Origin: Halostella pelagica
Lineage (GTDB): Archaea; Halobacteriota; Halobacteria; Halobacteriales; Natronoarchaeaceae
Assembly (NCBI GenBank): GCA_005954745.1
Contig: CP040678.1
Location: 2,170,001-2,234,000 of the forward strand
DNA: 64,000 nt
Direction: 5' to 3'
Part shown: positions 7,760 to 16,327 of the stretch, one piece after another
How the letters are laid out: each line of letters starts with the position of its first letter
How positions within the stretch are numbered: the first letter of the stretch is position 1
Notes under the pieces: generated by a model
What the model was told of the DNA's origin: nothing
The model's input: only the letters and a program-made list of their open reading frames with translations
The model's database searches: none
Program-made: the position numbers and the translations under genes

Positions 7760-7794
7760 GTGGATAGATGGTGAGTCGTGAGTGCCGAGGCCGA
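7760..7794 (+). repeat. Dispersed repeat, copy 3
   Basis: It carries the same 32-base core as copy 2 (TGGATAGAT.GTGAGTCGTG, AGTGCCGAGGCC) and lies between the heliorhodopsin stop and the 3' end of the DoxX-like gene. It diverges after GAGGCC. Confidence 0.7.
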
Positions 7795-7836
7795 CTTTCA
7801 GTTTCTGGCGAAAGGAGATACTTCGAATGGCCTCGG

Positions 7837-8301
7837 TCACCCCGACTGGTCGTCCAGGCCGGCCAGTGCGATCGCCGTACCGAGTAGCGCGACATTTTTC
7901 AGAAAGTGGATCTGCTGTTGTTGCTTCTCCCGCGGATCATCGAGATTCCAGAAGTCGTGCATTACGGGCGTCACGCTCACGAAAAAGGCAGCGATGAACC
8001 CTGCGGCGAGTTTCGGAACGCGTCCCAGCACCGTCGCCACGGACCCCACGAGGAGAAACGAAGTCGTCATCGGGACCGACAGGTCGGCCATCGGCGTGCC
8101 TTTCGAGTTCGCGTACTCGATCCGCTCGTCGAGGTTCTGAACGTTGTCGAAGGCCATGACCCCGAGAACGACCCCGTACACTGCGCGCCCGAGGGAGAAC
8201 AGGGATGCGTTGGTTACTGTCGATTCCGTTCCGGCGGTCGTCTCCGCTTCGGTATTGATTGTCAAGCGTTCCGTCTCTGAGTGTTCGGTTTTCCCCACCA
8301 C
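7837..8301 (-). CDS. DoxX-family membrane protein
   Basis: This 154-aa protein has a hydrophilic N-terminal 30 residues, then four hydrophobic segments. The pattern LGRAVYGVVLGVMAF, the ANSKGTPMADL loop, LGRVPKLAAGFIAAFF, MHDFWNLDDPREKQQQ and FLKNVALLGTAIAL is that of the DoxX/YphA family of small four-helix membrane proteins. Family roles are poorly defined; some are tied to thiosulfate-quinone oxidation or oxidative stress. It is convergent with the heliorhodopsin gene. An ATG further inside could also serve, but nothing in the sequence decides it. Confidence 0.7.
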   Translation of the reverse strand: MVGKTEHSETERLTINTEAETTAGTESTVTNASLFSLGRAVYGVVLGVMAFDNVQNLDERIEYANSKGTPMADLSVPMTTSFLLVGSVATVLGRVPKLAAGFIAAFFVSVTPVMHDFWNLDDPREKQQQQIHFLKNVALLGTAIALAGLDDQSG

Positions 8302-8396
8302 ACTCGGCCAACGGATAGCAGACCCTTAGCTCTATGTTGGCGTCGTCGATCCGGGATCAGCGACAGGCGGAGACGACTCGACTGAGACGGGTCGTG

Positions 8397-9017
8397 CTAC
8401 TGCTCCGAACGGAACGCCCGAAGCATGTCTCGCTTGCCCGGCTCGCTGTTGACCTGCTCGAAACCGCGTTCGGTGAAGATGCGTTCCCAGTTCCGGTAGT
8501 AAAGCGGCACGTCGTCGTTGACGTAGTTCACTTCGGGGTCGCCCTGCGGTCGGTCCGTCGCGCCGCCTTCGTTTTCGACGGTGATGAGTAGCGAGTCCGT
8601 GATACGGGCGAGGTCATCGAACACCCACGCGGTGTCGGGATGGAGGTGTTGCAGGGTCTCGACCGAATAGACGACGTCGAACTGACCGTCATCGAAATCG
8701 GTGACGGCGTCCTCTATGGCGTCGACACGGAACGTTCCGTCGGCAGCCAGGCCCGGATACATCTCGTCCATCACCTCGAAGGCGTCCGGGTTGATGTCGA
8801 TGCCGTACAGGTCTTCGAACCCGTTCTCGTGGAGGTGGGCGAGATGCCGACCCGAACTGCAGCCGAGTTCCAGAACCGCGGCGTCGCGAGCCACGGACGA
8901 GTCGAGAACCTCGTGGATCCACTCGCTCGACTCGTTCGGTCCGTAGTGGGCGTAATAGTCCGGCGAGTACTCCCCCTGCTGGTCTTCCCAGAGTCGACGG
9001 ACCTCGGTAGAATCCAT
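8397..9017 (-). CDS. Class I SAM-dependent methyltransferase
   Basis: This 206-aa protein has the Rossmann SAM-binding signature: motif I VLELGCSSGRHLAHL (about residues 48-62), motif II acidic loop LYGIDINPDAFEVM (about 69-82), then FDVVYSVETLQHL (about 112-124) as motif IV. The fold is complete and the length is typical for a small-molecule or protein methyltransferase. The substrate cannot be read from the sequence. A single-gene unit between the DoxX-like gene and aIF-1A. Confidence 0.8.
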   Translation of the reverse strand: MDSTEVRRLWEDQQGEYSPDYYAHYGPNESSEWIHEVLDSSVARDAAVLELGCSSGRHLAHLHENGFEDLYGIDINPDAFEVMDEMYPGLAADGTFRVDAIEDAVTDFDDGQFDVVYSVETLQHLHPDTAWVFDDLARITDSLLITVENEGGATDRPQGDPEVNYVNDDVPLYYRNWERIFTERGFEQVNSEPGKRDMLRAFRSEQ

Positions 9018-9198
9018 TGGCTAGCCGTAGTACATCACGCGTGAAACGTGCTTGGAATCAGTCAGGGGACGACTGACGCCGCGTGGAGCGGGACTTCCCG
9101 TTCGGTAGCGTCGCTCTGCAGTCGGGGTCAAACGAGTACAGCGGAACTGACGCGTTGCTCGCGGTTCGCGTTACGAAGAACAGTACGCTATCGCAGAA

Positions 9199-9483
9199 TC
9201 AGTCGATGTGACCTTCGCGGCGGAGCTGGTCCGCGTCCTGGCCGGAGTAGCGCCACTCGATGTTGGCTTTCTCGTCCTGCCAGTCCCACGGTTCGACGAG
9301 TACGACGTCGTCCTCGTTGATCCACGTTCGGTATTTCATTCGGCCGGGGATCCGGCCCATCCGGTTCTTGCCGTCCTCACACCGAACGCGGACGTGGTTG
9401 CCACCGTTGTGTTCGGTGACGACCGCGAACAGTTCGTCGTCGTCGGGCATCCGCAGGTTCCGCCGCTCTGAATTTTCACTCAC
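9199..9483 (-). CDS. eif1a: Translation initiation factor aIF-1A
   Basis: This 94-aa protein matches archaeal IF-1A over its whole length: the OB-fold core [22 protein letters not shown], then [25 protein letters not shown] and a short C-terminal tail with [19 protein letters not shown]. It binds the 30S A-site region and stabilises the initiator tRNA complex. The start fits a TATA box 27 bases upstream, so the message is leaderless. Confidence 0.95.
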   Translation of the reverse strand: MSENSERRNLRMPDDDELFAVVTEHNGGNHVRVRCEDGKNRMGRIPGRMKYRTWINEDDVVLVEPWDWQDEKANIEWRYSGQDADQLRREGHID

Positions 9484-9506
9484 TACCGAAGATAGGTTCT
9501 CCTCAC

Positions 9507-9514
9507 GTATAAGT
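9507..9514 (-). promoter_or_regulatory. TATA box of aIF-1A gene
   Basis: The minus strand reads ACTTATAC, centred about 27 bases before the ATG at 9483. Confidence 0.6.
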
Positions 9515-9774
9515 CATTGGAGAGTGACGATATCATTTACCACACCCGGCGGAGTCGGCTGAGCAAAGAATGCATCCGTCGAGAACCGACCAGTGACGGT
9601 AGTTCGCGCCTCAACCGTTTAGTCAGTACCATCCACGCCCCAGTTCCGTTTCATAATTCCATAGCCGCTGCGCACTGTCACCCCCGAAGGAGCGGTACTG
9701 AAACCTCTCGCACCCGGGCGAAGAGGGCACACGAGCGCGTCAAACGTATGTGATCCAAACCACTAGAAGGTGCC

Positions 9775-10398
9775 ATGTCTGACGATCCTTCGACAGAACC
9801 CGTCACCGCAGATCGACCCGACAGTCCGATCCGCGTCACCGGAACCGACCACATCACGCTCATCGGGAGCAACGAGGAGGAGACGATAGAGTTCTACCGC
9901 GACGTTCTCGGGATGCCGCTCGTACTCCGGCAACCGAACCTCGACGACCCGGACTCGACGCACCTGTTTTTCGACACCGGCGACGGCCGCATCATCACCT
10001 TCTTCGTCCGCGACGACCGGCAGTCGAACCCGCAGCCGCACCGCCACCGCGCCGGGTCGGTCCATCACCTCTCGTTCAGCATCGACCCCGAGCGCTTCGG
10101 CGAGGTCAAGCAGGCACTGAACGATGTGGGCCGCGGCTACAACGAGTTCGACCGCGGCATCTTCCACTCGCTGTACACGCAGGACCACAACGGCATGGTG
10201 ATCGAACTGTCGACCGACAAGTACGACATCCCGAACGACCGCCGCGGCGAGGTGCTGGCGACCGCCCAGCGACTCCGCGTCGAGGACGGGTCGGACTTCG
10301 CCGAGGAGGAACATCTCGCGGCCGCGCTGGACGAACTCGGCATCGACAGCGACCCTGTCGAACTCCCCGACGCGCCGACCGGGTCGGGGGTGGAGTAA
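9775..10398 (+). CDS. VOC (glyoxalase/dioxygenase) family protein
   Basis: This 207-aa protein has a vicinal-oxygen-chelate fold with paired beta-alpha-beta-beta-beta modules. The first module has TGTDHITLIGSNEEETIEFYRDVLGMPLV (about residues 21-49) with the first metal histidine. The later SVHHLSFSI (about 92-100) starts the second module, and HNGMVIELSTD (about 141-151) supplies the final glutamate. This His/His/Glu pattern supports a metal-dependent enzyme such as a ring-cleaving dioxygenase or glyoxalase-like isomerase; the substrate is unknown. The next gene downstream is an FAH-family hydrolase, a common partner in aromatic or hydroxy-acid catabolism, but the 240-base gap argues against one operon. 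Confidence 0.75.
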   Translation: MSDDPSTEPVTADRPDSPIRVTGTDHITLIGSNEEETIEFYRDVLGMPLVLRQPNLDDPDSTHLFFDTGDGRIITFFVRDDRQSNPQPHRHRAGSVHHLSFSIDPERFGEVKQALNDVGRGYNEFDRGIFHSLYTQDHNGMVIELSTDKYDIPNDRRGEVLATAQRLRVEDGSDFAEEEHLAAALDELGIDSDPVELPDAPTGSGVE

Positions 10399-10456
10399 GT
10401 CCCCCGGCGCGTCGAATTCAACCCGAACAAAGCGCGATATCGAACGATTCCCGTTC

Positions 10457-10491
10457 CGAACGGTTCATCTCGAACGGTTCATCTCGAACGG
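10457..10491 (+). repeat. Short tandem repeat, 14-base unit
   Basis: The unit CGAACGGTTCATCT occurs twice in a row, followed by the first seven bases of a third copy, between the VOC and FAH-family genes. No gene overlaps it. Confidence 0.8.
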
Positions 10492-10638
10492 CGGATACCT
10501 CCCCGAGATCGTCGAATGGGTCAACGAGCGCAGTGATTAGCGGTCGTTCGAGACGGGTGAGCGGTCGCACCGCAGCGGACGGGCGATAGCGTCCGTCGAC
10601 CGAAAACCATTGCCGTTCGTCGCCCTACTCTCGTCGTG

Positions 10639-11463
10639 ATGCGACTCGCACGGATCCGGACTGACGACGGCGTGCTGACTGGCGAGTACGAGGACGGGAC
10701 GGTCCACACCGACGGCGAGAGCTACGTCGTCGGCGACGCCGTCGAACGCGGCTCAACGGACGCTCGTTCGCCGGCGTCTCGCGGAGGTTCCGCCGGAACG
10801 AGTTCCCGCGACCGCTCGGTCGCTGACACGCCCGAATCCGACGCGGCCGAACTGCTCGCTCCCTGTGACCCGACTGCGGTGTACTGCGTCGGTCGCAACT
10901 ACGCCGCGACGCTGGACCAGATGGACTACGAGCGCCCGGAGCAACCGGACTGGTTCATCAAGCCGCCGGCGTCAGTGCATCCGCCGGGCAACCCGGTCGC
11001 GTACCCGTCGTGGACCGGCGAACTGACCTACGCCGGCGAACTCGCCGCGGTCATCGACCGGGAGTGTACGGACCTGGATCCCGGTAATGTAGACGATGTC
11101 GTCCGCGGATACACGATACTGAACGACCTCGACGCGCTGGACCAGCCCGGACGGACCGCCCGGAAGGCGTTCGACGGGTCCGGACCTCTCGGCCCGTGGA
11201 TCGAGACGGATGTCGACCCGTCGGGCCTCGATATGACGACCCGCGTCGGCGGCGAGTTGCGTCAGGAGGCAAACACCGAACTGATGCTGTTCCCGCCGCG
11301 GGAGACGATAGCGTTCCTCTCCGAGCGGTACACGCTTCGGCCCGGTGACGTGGTCGCGTTCGGCAGTCCGGCCAACCCCGGCCTGGTCGAACCCGGCGAC
11401 GACGTCGAGATCTGGTACGAGGGGATCGGAACGCTTCGAAACGCCGTCGTCGGGGGCGAGTAG
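10639..11463 (+). CDS. Fumarylacetoacetate hydrolase (FAH) family protein
   Basis: This protein of about 274 aa has the FAH C-terminal fold: an N-terminal beta segment, then YCVGRNYAATLDQM (about 82-95), DWFIKPPASVHPPG and LTYAGELAAVIDR (about 131-143), where glutamates bind a divalent metal, GYTILNDLDALD, and RPGDVVAFGSPANPGLVEPGD near the end. Family enzymes cleave or isomerise beta-diketo or 2-oxo acids in aromatic and sugar-acid breakdown. A Ser/Gly-rich stretch around 45-70 is an insertion typical of haloarchaeal homologues. Start at ATG 10639; a GTG directly before it is also possible. Confidence 0.8.
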   Translation: MRLARIRTDDGVLTGEYEDGTVHTDGESYVVGDAVERGSTDARSPASRGGSAGTSSRDRSVADTPESDAAELLAPCDPTAVYCVGRNYAATLDQMDYERPEQPDWFIKPPASVHPPGNPVAYPSWTGELTYAGELAAVIDRECTDLDPGNVDDVVRGYTILNDLDALDQPGRTARKAFDGSGPLGPWIETDVDPSGLDMTTRVGGELRQEANTELMLFPPRETIAFLSERYTLRPGDVVAFGSPANPGLVEPGDDVEIWYEGIGTLRNAVVGGE

Positions 11464-11639
11464 AGCTGTACAGAGGTGTCAGTGCGCGGGTAGAACGGGA
11501 CGCTACTCTACCGGTGCAGTCATCGCAGAAGAGATGAGACGCGAACCGTTCGCGGTCGCCTCATAGGACTGACGTAAATCAATTCGGTAGTTCGCCGACA
11601 CGGGGTCGGCGAATACCGGAAGCAGTTACAACGGCCCTC

Positions 11640-13934
11640 TTAATCGTCGCTTTCGCTCGGGACCCGACGGGGGTATCCGTCCTCGTCGGGACTTTCGGCG
11701 GGCGTATCCGCCTCGCGCTGGTTGCGGAGTTTCGCTACCACGTCGTAGCCGAAGATCAGCGTTCCGATGATTATCAGCGTGTCACCCGGCAGTCGGGCCC
11801 AGAACAGCCACTGGATGATGTCCTGGTTGTAGAACGCCAGGCCGCGCGCGGTCGCGTAGTTCTCGACGAACGCGGTTTCGAGCTGCAGGAAGCCGACGGG
11901 CAGGACCGACACGAACACCATCAGGGCGAGGCCGACGTTCCACGCCCAGAACGCCCAGCGCAGCCGACGGCCGCTCCAGTCGGCCGTCGATATCTGGAGC
12001 ATGTAGATCGCCATGCCCAGAGCGAGGAAGCCGAACGCGCCGAACATGGCGGCGTGTGCGTGCCCGACGGTGAGGTACGTACCGTGTTCGTAGTAGTTTA
12101 TCAGCGGGAGGTTGATGAAGAACCCGAGGACGCCCGCGCCAACGAAGTTCCAGACGCCGCTCGCGATGATGAACATGAACGGGAGCTTGTACGGGAACTC
12201 CTTCCCGCTCGCGTCGAACGTCCGATACTGGCCGAGCGCCTCGTAGAGGATGAACACCAACGGGATCAGTTCCAGCGTCGAAAACGCGCTGCCGATGGGA
12301 ACCCACATGTCCGGCATGCCGACCCACCAGTAGTGGTGTGAGACGCCGATGACGCCGGTCCCCATGACGAGGAGCGATTCGACCAGGACGGCTTTCTCGG
12401 CGGAGCGGTACGAGAGCAGGTTCATCGACACCAGCGTGAACGCGACGACGGCGACGATGAAGAACTCGAACGCACCCTCGACCCACATGTGGACGACCCA
12501 CCAGCGCCAGAACTCGGTGACAGCGATGTTGGTCGTCGGCGTGAAGAGGAACCCGGCGGTGAACAGGAGCCCGATCGATCCGCCTGCGTAGAGGATCATG
12601 TGGGCGAGTCCGTACCTGGATTCCTCCACGAGGAGGGGCTTGAGTGCTCGCGCGACCAGAACCGCCCAGAGGGCGAACCCGACGAGCAGGCCGGCCTGCC
12701 AGAACTTCCCGATCTCGAGGTACTCCAGTCCCTCGTTTCCGAATATCCACCAGAGGTCGCCGCCGATGTACCCGTTCGCACCGAGCCAGACGCCTGCCAG
12801 TCCGCCGACGGCGACGACAAGCAGCGCGCCCAGGAGTCCGCGGACGTAGGTCTGCTGGCGTTTCGGCTCGTAGCGGGTCACCAGCGCCGGCAGGAACAGC
12901 CCTGCGGCGATCCACAGCGTCGCGATCCAGAGGATCGCAAGATCGAGGTGCCACGTCTTGGCCATCGAGAACGGCAGCACCTCGACGATGTTCACGCCGA
13001 AGAGCGTTGTCACGCCGAAGAAGGCGTCCCGTTCGACGTAGTAGTGCGCGAGGAGTCCGCCGAGAGCGACCTGTCCGACGAACAACAGCGCGGCCACGGG
13101 GATGAACTTCACCGCGGTCTGCTGGCTCGGGTACAGGTCGAACTCGCCGGGGGACGGAACGTCGAACCCCTCAGTGTCCGGTTCGGGAAGTTCGATCGAC
13201 TTGTAGAGCCAGACGCCGAATCCCGCACCGGCGACGAGAAGTACCATCGATATCACGCTCCACGTCATCGCGGCCCCGATCGGGTTGTTCCCCGAGAGCG
13301 GCGCATAGGGCCAGTCGTTCGTGTACGTGTGCGTACTTTCCGGACGATCCGTATGCGCCGCCCAGGCGGTCCAGAGAGCGAAGTCAGCGAACTGCGACGC
13401 CTCCTCCTCGGAGTCGATCATGCCCGCCGGCACGCCGCGTTCCGAATCGCCCTCGTGGTACCGCTCGACGTAGTCCTGGCGCACCGCCTCGTGGGCGTAC
13501 GCTTCCGCCTCGGAGTACGGTATCGCGTTCTCCGACGGCTGGTCGTTGCCGAGGTCTTCCGTGACGCGCTCGTCGACGGCCGCGCGCTCACCCGCTTCGA
13601 GGTCGTCGTACGCCGTTCCGTACCGCTGGTCGGCGTAGTACTCCTGCATGTACTGGGTCTTCAACTCCAGGGCATCTGCCGTGTAGTCGACGCCGTAGTA
13701 AGCGCCGTTACCCAGGATCGACCCGTGGTTCATCAGCCCGTACTGCTGGAAGGCTGCCTTTCCGTCCTGAATATCCGCCGTGGTGGCGACCGTCTCACCG
13801 TCCGGTCCGTGAATCCGGTCCGGCATCGGTGGCGCCTCTTCGTAGGCGAACCACGCACCTGCGCCCATCACTGCGAGGTTGAACACGAAGACCACCACGA
13901 GGATCTTCGCGAGTGTCTGTCTCTGAACTCTCAT
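11640..13934 (-). CDS. norB: Quinol-dependent nitric oxide reductase (qNOR), NorB type
   Basis: The product is about 764 aa, the size of single-subunit qNOR: an N-terminal helix, a long extracellular domain with no CxxCH motif (about residues 35-230), then about 13 membrane helices of the haem-copper oxidase fold. Histidine ligand motifs are visible: KTWHLDLAILWIA, HMWVEGAFEFF, GVSHHYWWVG and VGHAHAAMFGAFG. The enzyme reduces NO to N2O with electrons from the quinone pool, in denitrification or NO detoxification. No nitrite reductase or NorC is nearby, which favours detoxification (inference). The ATG at 13934 is preferred over a GTG nine codons upstream, because the TATA box lies about 31 bases before it. 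Confidence 0.9.
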   Translation of the reverse strand: MRVQRQTLAKILVVVFVFNLAVMGAGAWFAYEEAPPMPDRIHGPDGETVATTADIQDGKAAFQQYGLMNHGSILGNGAYYGVDYTADALELKTQYMQEYYADQRYGTAYDDLEAGERAAVDERVTEDLGNDQPSENAIPYSEAEAYAHEAVRQDYVERYHEGDSERGVPAGMIDSEEEASQFADFALWTAWAAHTDRPESTHTYTNDWPYAPLSGNNPIGAAMTWSVISMVLLVAGAGFGVWLYKSIELPEPDTEGFDVPSPGEFDLYPSQQTAVKFIPVAALLFVGQVALGGLLAHYYVERDAFFGVTTLFGVNIVEVLPFSMAKTWHLDLAILWIATLWIAAGLFLPALVTRYEPKRQQTYVRGLLGALLVVAVGGLAGVWLGANGYIGGDLWWIFGNEGLEYLEIGKFWQAGLLVGFALWAVLVARALKPLLVEESRYGLAHMILYAGGSIGLLFTAGFLFTPTTNIAVTEFWRWWVVHMWVEGAFEFFIVAVVAFTLVSMNLLSYRSAEKAVLVESLLVMGTGVIGVSHHYWWVGMPDMWVPIGSAFSTLELIPLVFILYEALGQYRTFDASGKEFPYKLPFMFIIASGVWNFVGAGVLGFFINLPLINYYEHGTYLTVGHAHAAMFGAFGFLALGMAIYMLQISTADWSGRRLRWAFWAWNVGLALMVFVSVLPVGFLQLETAFVENYATARGLAFYNQDIIQWLFWARLPGDTLIIIGTLIFGYDVVAKLRNQREADTPAESPDEDGYPRRVPSESDD

Positions 13935-13960
13935 CGGTAGTTGGATGTACAGTATCGACA

Positions 13961-13970
13961 CAAAATAGGT
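13961..13970 (-). promoter_or_regulatory. TATA box of norB
   Basis: The minus strand reads ACCTATTTTG, about 31 bases before the ATG at 13934. It supports that start. Confidence 0.45.
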
Positions 13971-14101
13971 GACAGACGATTCTCGACAACTGGGAAGGGA
14001 ACGAGCGTTCTCAGTACCTCGTTTCGCCGGCGCGGTGTTGCTGCTCGCGGAGGCACGAGCGAACGCTACAGCGTCCTAATCGGGATAACTCGAAGGAGAA
14101 G

Positions 14102-14172
14102 TGCGCTGGCCGAGATTTGAACTCGGGTTGTGACCATGGCAAGGTCACGTGATACCACTACACTACCAGCGC
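14102..14172 (-). tRNA. tRNA-Gly (anticodon GCC)
   Basis: The minus strand folds into a complete tRNA. The acceptor stem GCGCTGG pairs with CCAGCGC (14103-14109) and the discriminator is A at 14102. The anticodon stem TGACC/GGTCA closes loop TTGCCAT, giving anticodon GCC for glycine. The T arm is CCGAG-TTCAAAT-CTCGG. No intron and no encoded CCA. Confidence 0.95.
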
Positions 14173-14330
14173 CCGTTGCATTTGCTTCTAATTCTCGGAT
14201 GTCGTATAAGGCTTCCGGATCTGGACACCTTCGACCCGGCGAACCACGGTATGGAGACACATACGCAAACCGTCGTGAAACCCTACTGAAACCCGTGTGA
14301 ACGGCCCACAGGACAGATTCGATCCGCTAT

Positions 14331-14338
14331 CCTTTTAC
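14331..14338 (+). promoter_or_regulatory. Likely promoter of the S10/spc operon
   Basis: CCTTTTAC in an AT-richer patch, 57-64 bases before the ATG at 14395, would place the transcription start near 14362 and leave a leader of about 33 bases. It is the best TATA candidate before the first gene of the operon. Confidence 0.4.
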
Positions 14339-14394
14339 GACCCGGACGGAAAACATCGGCACAGTCTAGTGGCGAGGCGTCGAAGCGTCACGGC

Positions 14395-15300
14395 ATGACC
14401 GTCAGCGTACTCGTGCCGTCGTCTCTCGTCCGGGAAGCCGAAGACAAACGCGAGGCAACTCGCAAGATCGGTTACGTCGCCCGCGCGGCGACGGTGTTCC
14501 GGGCGGACCGCCTGACCGTCTTCCCCGATTCGGAGGGGGAGCGCAGGTGGGGCGGCGGGTTCGTCGAAACCGTACTTCGGTACGCCGCAACGCCGCCGTA
14601 CCTCCGAAAGGAGGCGTGGGGCAAGCGGGACGAACTGGAGTTCGCGGGCGTACTGCCGCCGCTCCGCGCCGCGTCGCAGACCGGCTCCGGATCCGACGAT
14701 TCGGGGTCGTTAAGACAGGGAATCGTGACCGAGGTCGGACCTGAAGGGCGCGTACGGGTCAATTGCGGAATGCAACACCCAATTTCGCTCGTCGTCCCTC
14801 CCGAAACGGAGGTCGACGAGGGGGAGCGCGTTACCGTCAGGATCTCTTCGAGAGAGCCGGTCCGTGCGAAGATCGTCGACACCCCCCTTCCGGGGCTGTC
14901 GGTCGACCGCGCGGACCTTTCGGCAGCGCTCGGCCGTGAGGACGCCGGTGTCCGGATCGCAACGTCGCGCCACGGTGAACCGCTCACCGCTGGCCGACTC
15001 GGACAACTGGCCGGTCGCATCGAGGGCGACGGAATGACCGTCGCCTTCGGTGCGCCCGAGAGAGGGCTGCCGGCGATGATCGAGGGCGTGACCGCGGAGG
15101 CGGTCAGGTCCTCCCGGACTCCCGACGAGGGAGCCGTTGAGACCGAACCGGCGGACGGGACCGACTCGTCCGCGGTCGAACCAGGCGTACCCGGCCGGTT
15201 CGACCTCTGGCTCAACGCGATTCCGAATCAGGGCAGCGAGGTCGTGCGAACGGAAGAAGCAATGTTCGCCGCCCTCGGCTGCCTCACACTCACAGAGTGA
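14395..15300 (+). CDS. SPOUT RNA methylase (DUF171), first gene of the S10 operon
   Basis: This 301-aa protein opens with VSVLVPSSLVREAEDKREATRKIGYVARAATVFRADRLTV and later has RYAATPPYLRKEAW, landmarks of the DUF171/C9orf114-type SPOUT methylases (putative RNA uridine-N3 methyltransferase in eukaryotes). An OB-like insertion sits in the middle (GIVTEVGPEGRVRVNCG), and the C-terminus has NAIPNQGSEVVRTEEAMFAAL, the knot region that binds SAM. Haloarchaea are known to carry this reading frame directly upstream of L3. Seven bases separate it from rpl3, so it is in the operon. An rRNA or tRNA target is likely but not shown. Confidence 0.8.
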   Translation: MTVSVLVPSSLVREAEDKREATRKIGYVARAATVFRADRLTVFPDSEGERRWGGGFVETVLRYAATPPYLRKEAWGKRDELEFAGVLPPLRAASQTGSGSDDSGSLRQGIVTEVGPEGRVRVNCGMQHPISLVVPPETEVDEGERVTVRISSREPVRAKIVDTPLPGLSVDRADLSAALGREDAGVRIATSRHGEPLTAGRLGQLAGRIEGDGMTVAFGAPERGLPAMIEGVTAEAVRSSRTPDEGAVETEPADGTDSSAVEPGVPGRFDLWLNAIPNQGSEVVRTEEAMFAALGCLTLTE

Positions 15301-15307
15301 GACAACA

Positions 15308-16324
15308 ATGCCACAACCAAGCAGACCACGCAAAGGCTCGCTGGGGTTCGGTCCGCGGAAGCGCGCGGAGAGTGAAGTTCCGCGCTTCAATTCGTGGCCG
15401 GACGATGACGGACAGCCAGCGCTCCAGGGTTTCGCCGGCTACAAGGCAGGCATGACCCACGTGGTGATGATCAACGACGAGTCAGACTCCCCCCGCGAAG
15501 GGATGGAGGAGACCGTCCCAGTCACCATCGTGGAGACGCCGCCGATGCGCGCCGTCGCCCTGCGAGCGTACGAAGACACCGCGTACGGAAAGAAACCGAT
15601 AACGGAAGTCTGGACCGACGAGTTCCACGACGAACTCGACCGCGTCCTGGACGTTCCCGAGGAGTACAACGCTGACGCCGCGGAGGACGAACTCCGCGAC
15701 GCTATCGAGGCCGGTGACGTCGCCGACATCCGCGTCATCACCCACACCGTACCGGACGACGTACAGAGCGTTCCGAAGAAAAAGCCCGACGTGATGGAGA
15801 CGCGCGTCGGCGGCGGTTCCATCGAGGACCGCGCCGATTTCGCCCTCGACATCGTGGCCGACGGCGGCGCACACGAGATGAACGACGTGTTCCGCGCCGG
15901 CGAGTACACGGACGTCAGCGGCATCACGAAAGGGAAAGGTACCCAGGGCCCCGTCAAGCGATGGGGCGTCCAGAAGCGGAAAGGGAAACACGCCCGTCAG
16001 GGCTGGCGGCGCCGGATCGGTAACCTCGGCCCGTGGAACCCCTCCCGCGTTCGCTCGACGGTCCCGCAGCAGGGCCAGACTGGCTACCACCAGCGTACGG
16101 AACTGAACAAGCGCCTCATCGACATCGGTGACGGCGACGACGCGTCGGTCGACGGCGGCTTCGTCAACTACGGCGAAGTCGACGGCCCGTACGCGCTCGT
16201 GAAAGGCTCGGTCCCCGGTCCGGAGCAGCGTCTCGTACGCCTCCGACCGGCCGTCCGACCGAACGACCAACCGCGCCTCGATCCCGAGGTGCGCTACGTC
16301 TCTACCGAATCGAATCAGGGGTAA
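15308..16324 (+). CDS. rpl3: 50S ribosomal protein L3
   Basis: The 338-aa product is full length for archaeal uL3: N-terminal MPQPSRPRKGSLGFGPRKRA, then GFAGYKAGMTHV, and the conserved loop GITKGKGTQGPVKRWGVQ, which reaches the peptidyl transferase centre. The tail is RPAVRPNDQP. The start is the first ATG after the SPOUT gene, preceded by GAGTGAGACAACA. It is joined to rpl4 by a 3-base gap. Confidence 0.97.
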   Translation: MPQPSRPRKGSLGFGPRKRAESEVPRFNSWPDDDGQPALQGFAGYKAGMTHVVMINDESDSPREGMEETVPVTIVETPPMRAVALRAYEDTAYGKKPITEVWTDEFHDELDRVLDVPEEYNADAAEDELRDAIEAGDVADIRVITHTVPDDVQSVPKKKPDVMETRVGGGSIEDRADFALDIVADGGAHEMNDVFRAGEYTDVSGITKGKGTQGPVKRWGVQKRKGKHARQGWRRRIGNLGPWNPSRVRSTVPQQGQTGYHQRTELNKRLIDIGDGDDASVDGGFVNYGEVDGPYALVKGSVPGPEQRLVRLRPAVRPNDQPRLDPEVRYVSTESNQG

Positions 16325-16327
16325 ACA

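Noticed and set aside
11782-12954. 390-codon frame antisense-shifted inside norB
   Set aside because: It is an out-of-frame shadow of norB, extremely Arg/Pro-rich, without domain features.
12489-13940. 483-codon plus-strand frame opposite norB
   Set aside because: It is the complement of the qNOR gene; long open antisense frames are usual in high-GC DNA. Composition is not protein-like.
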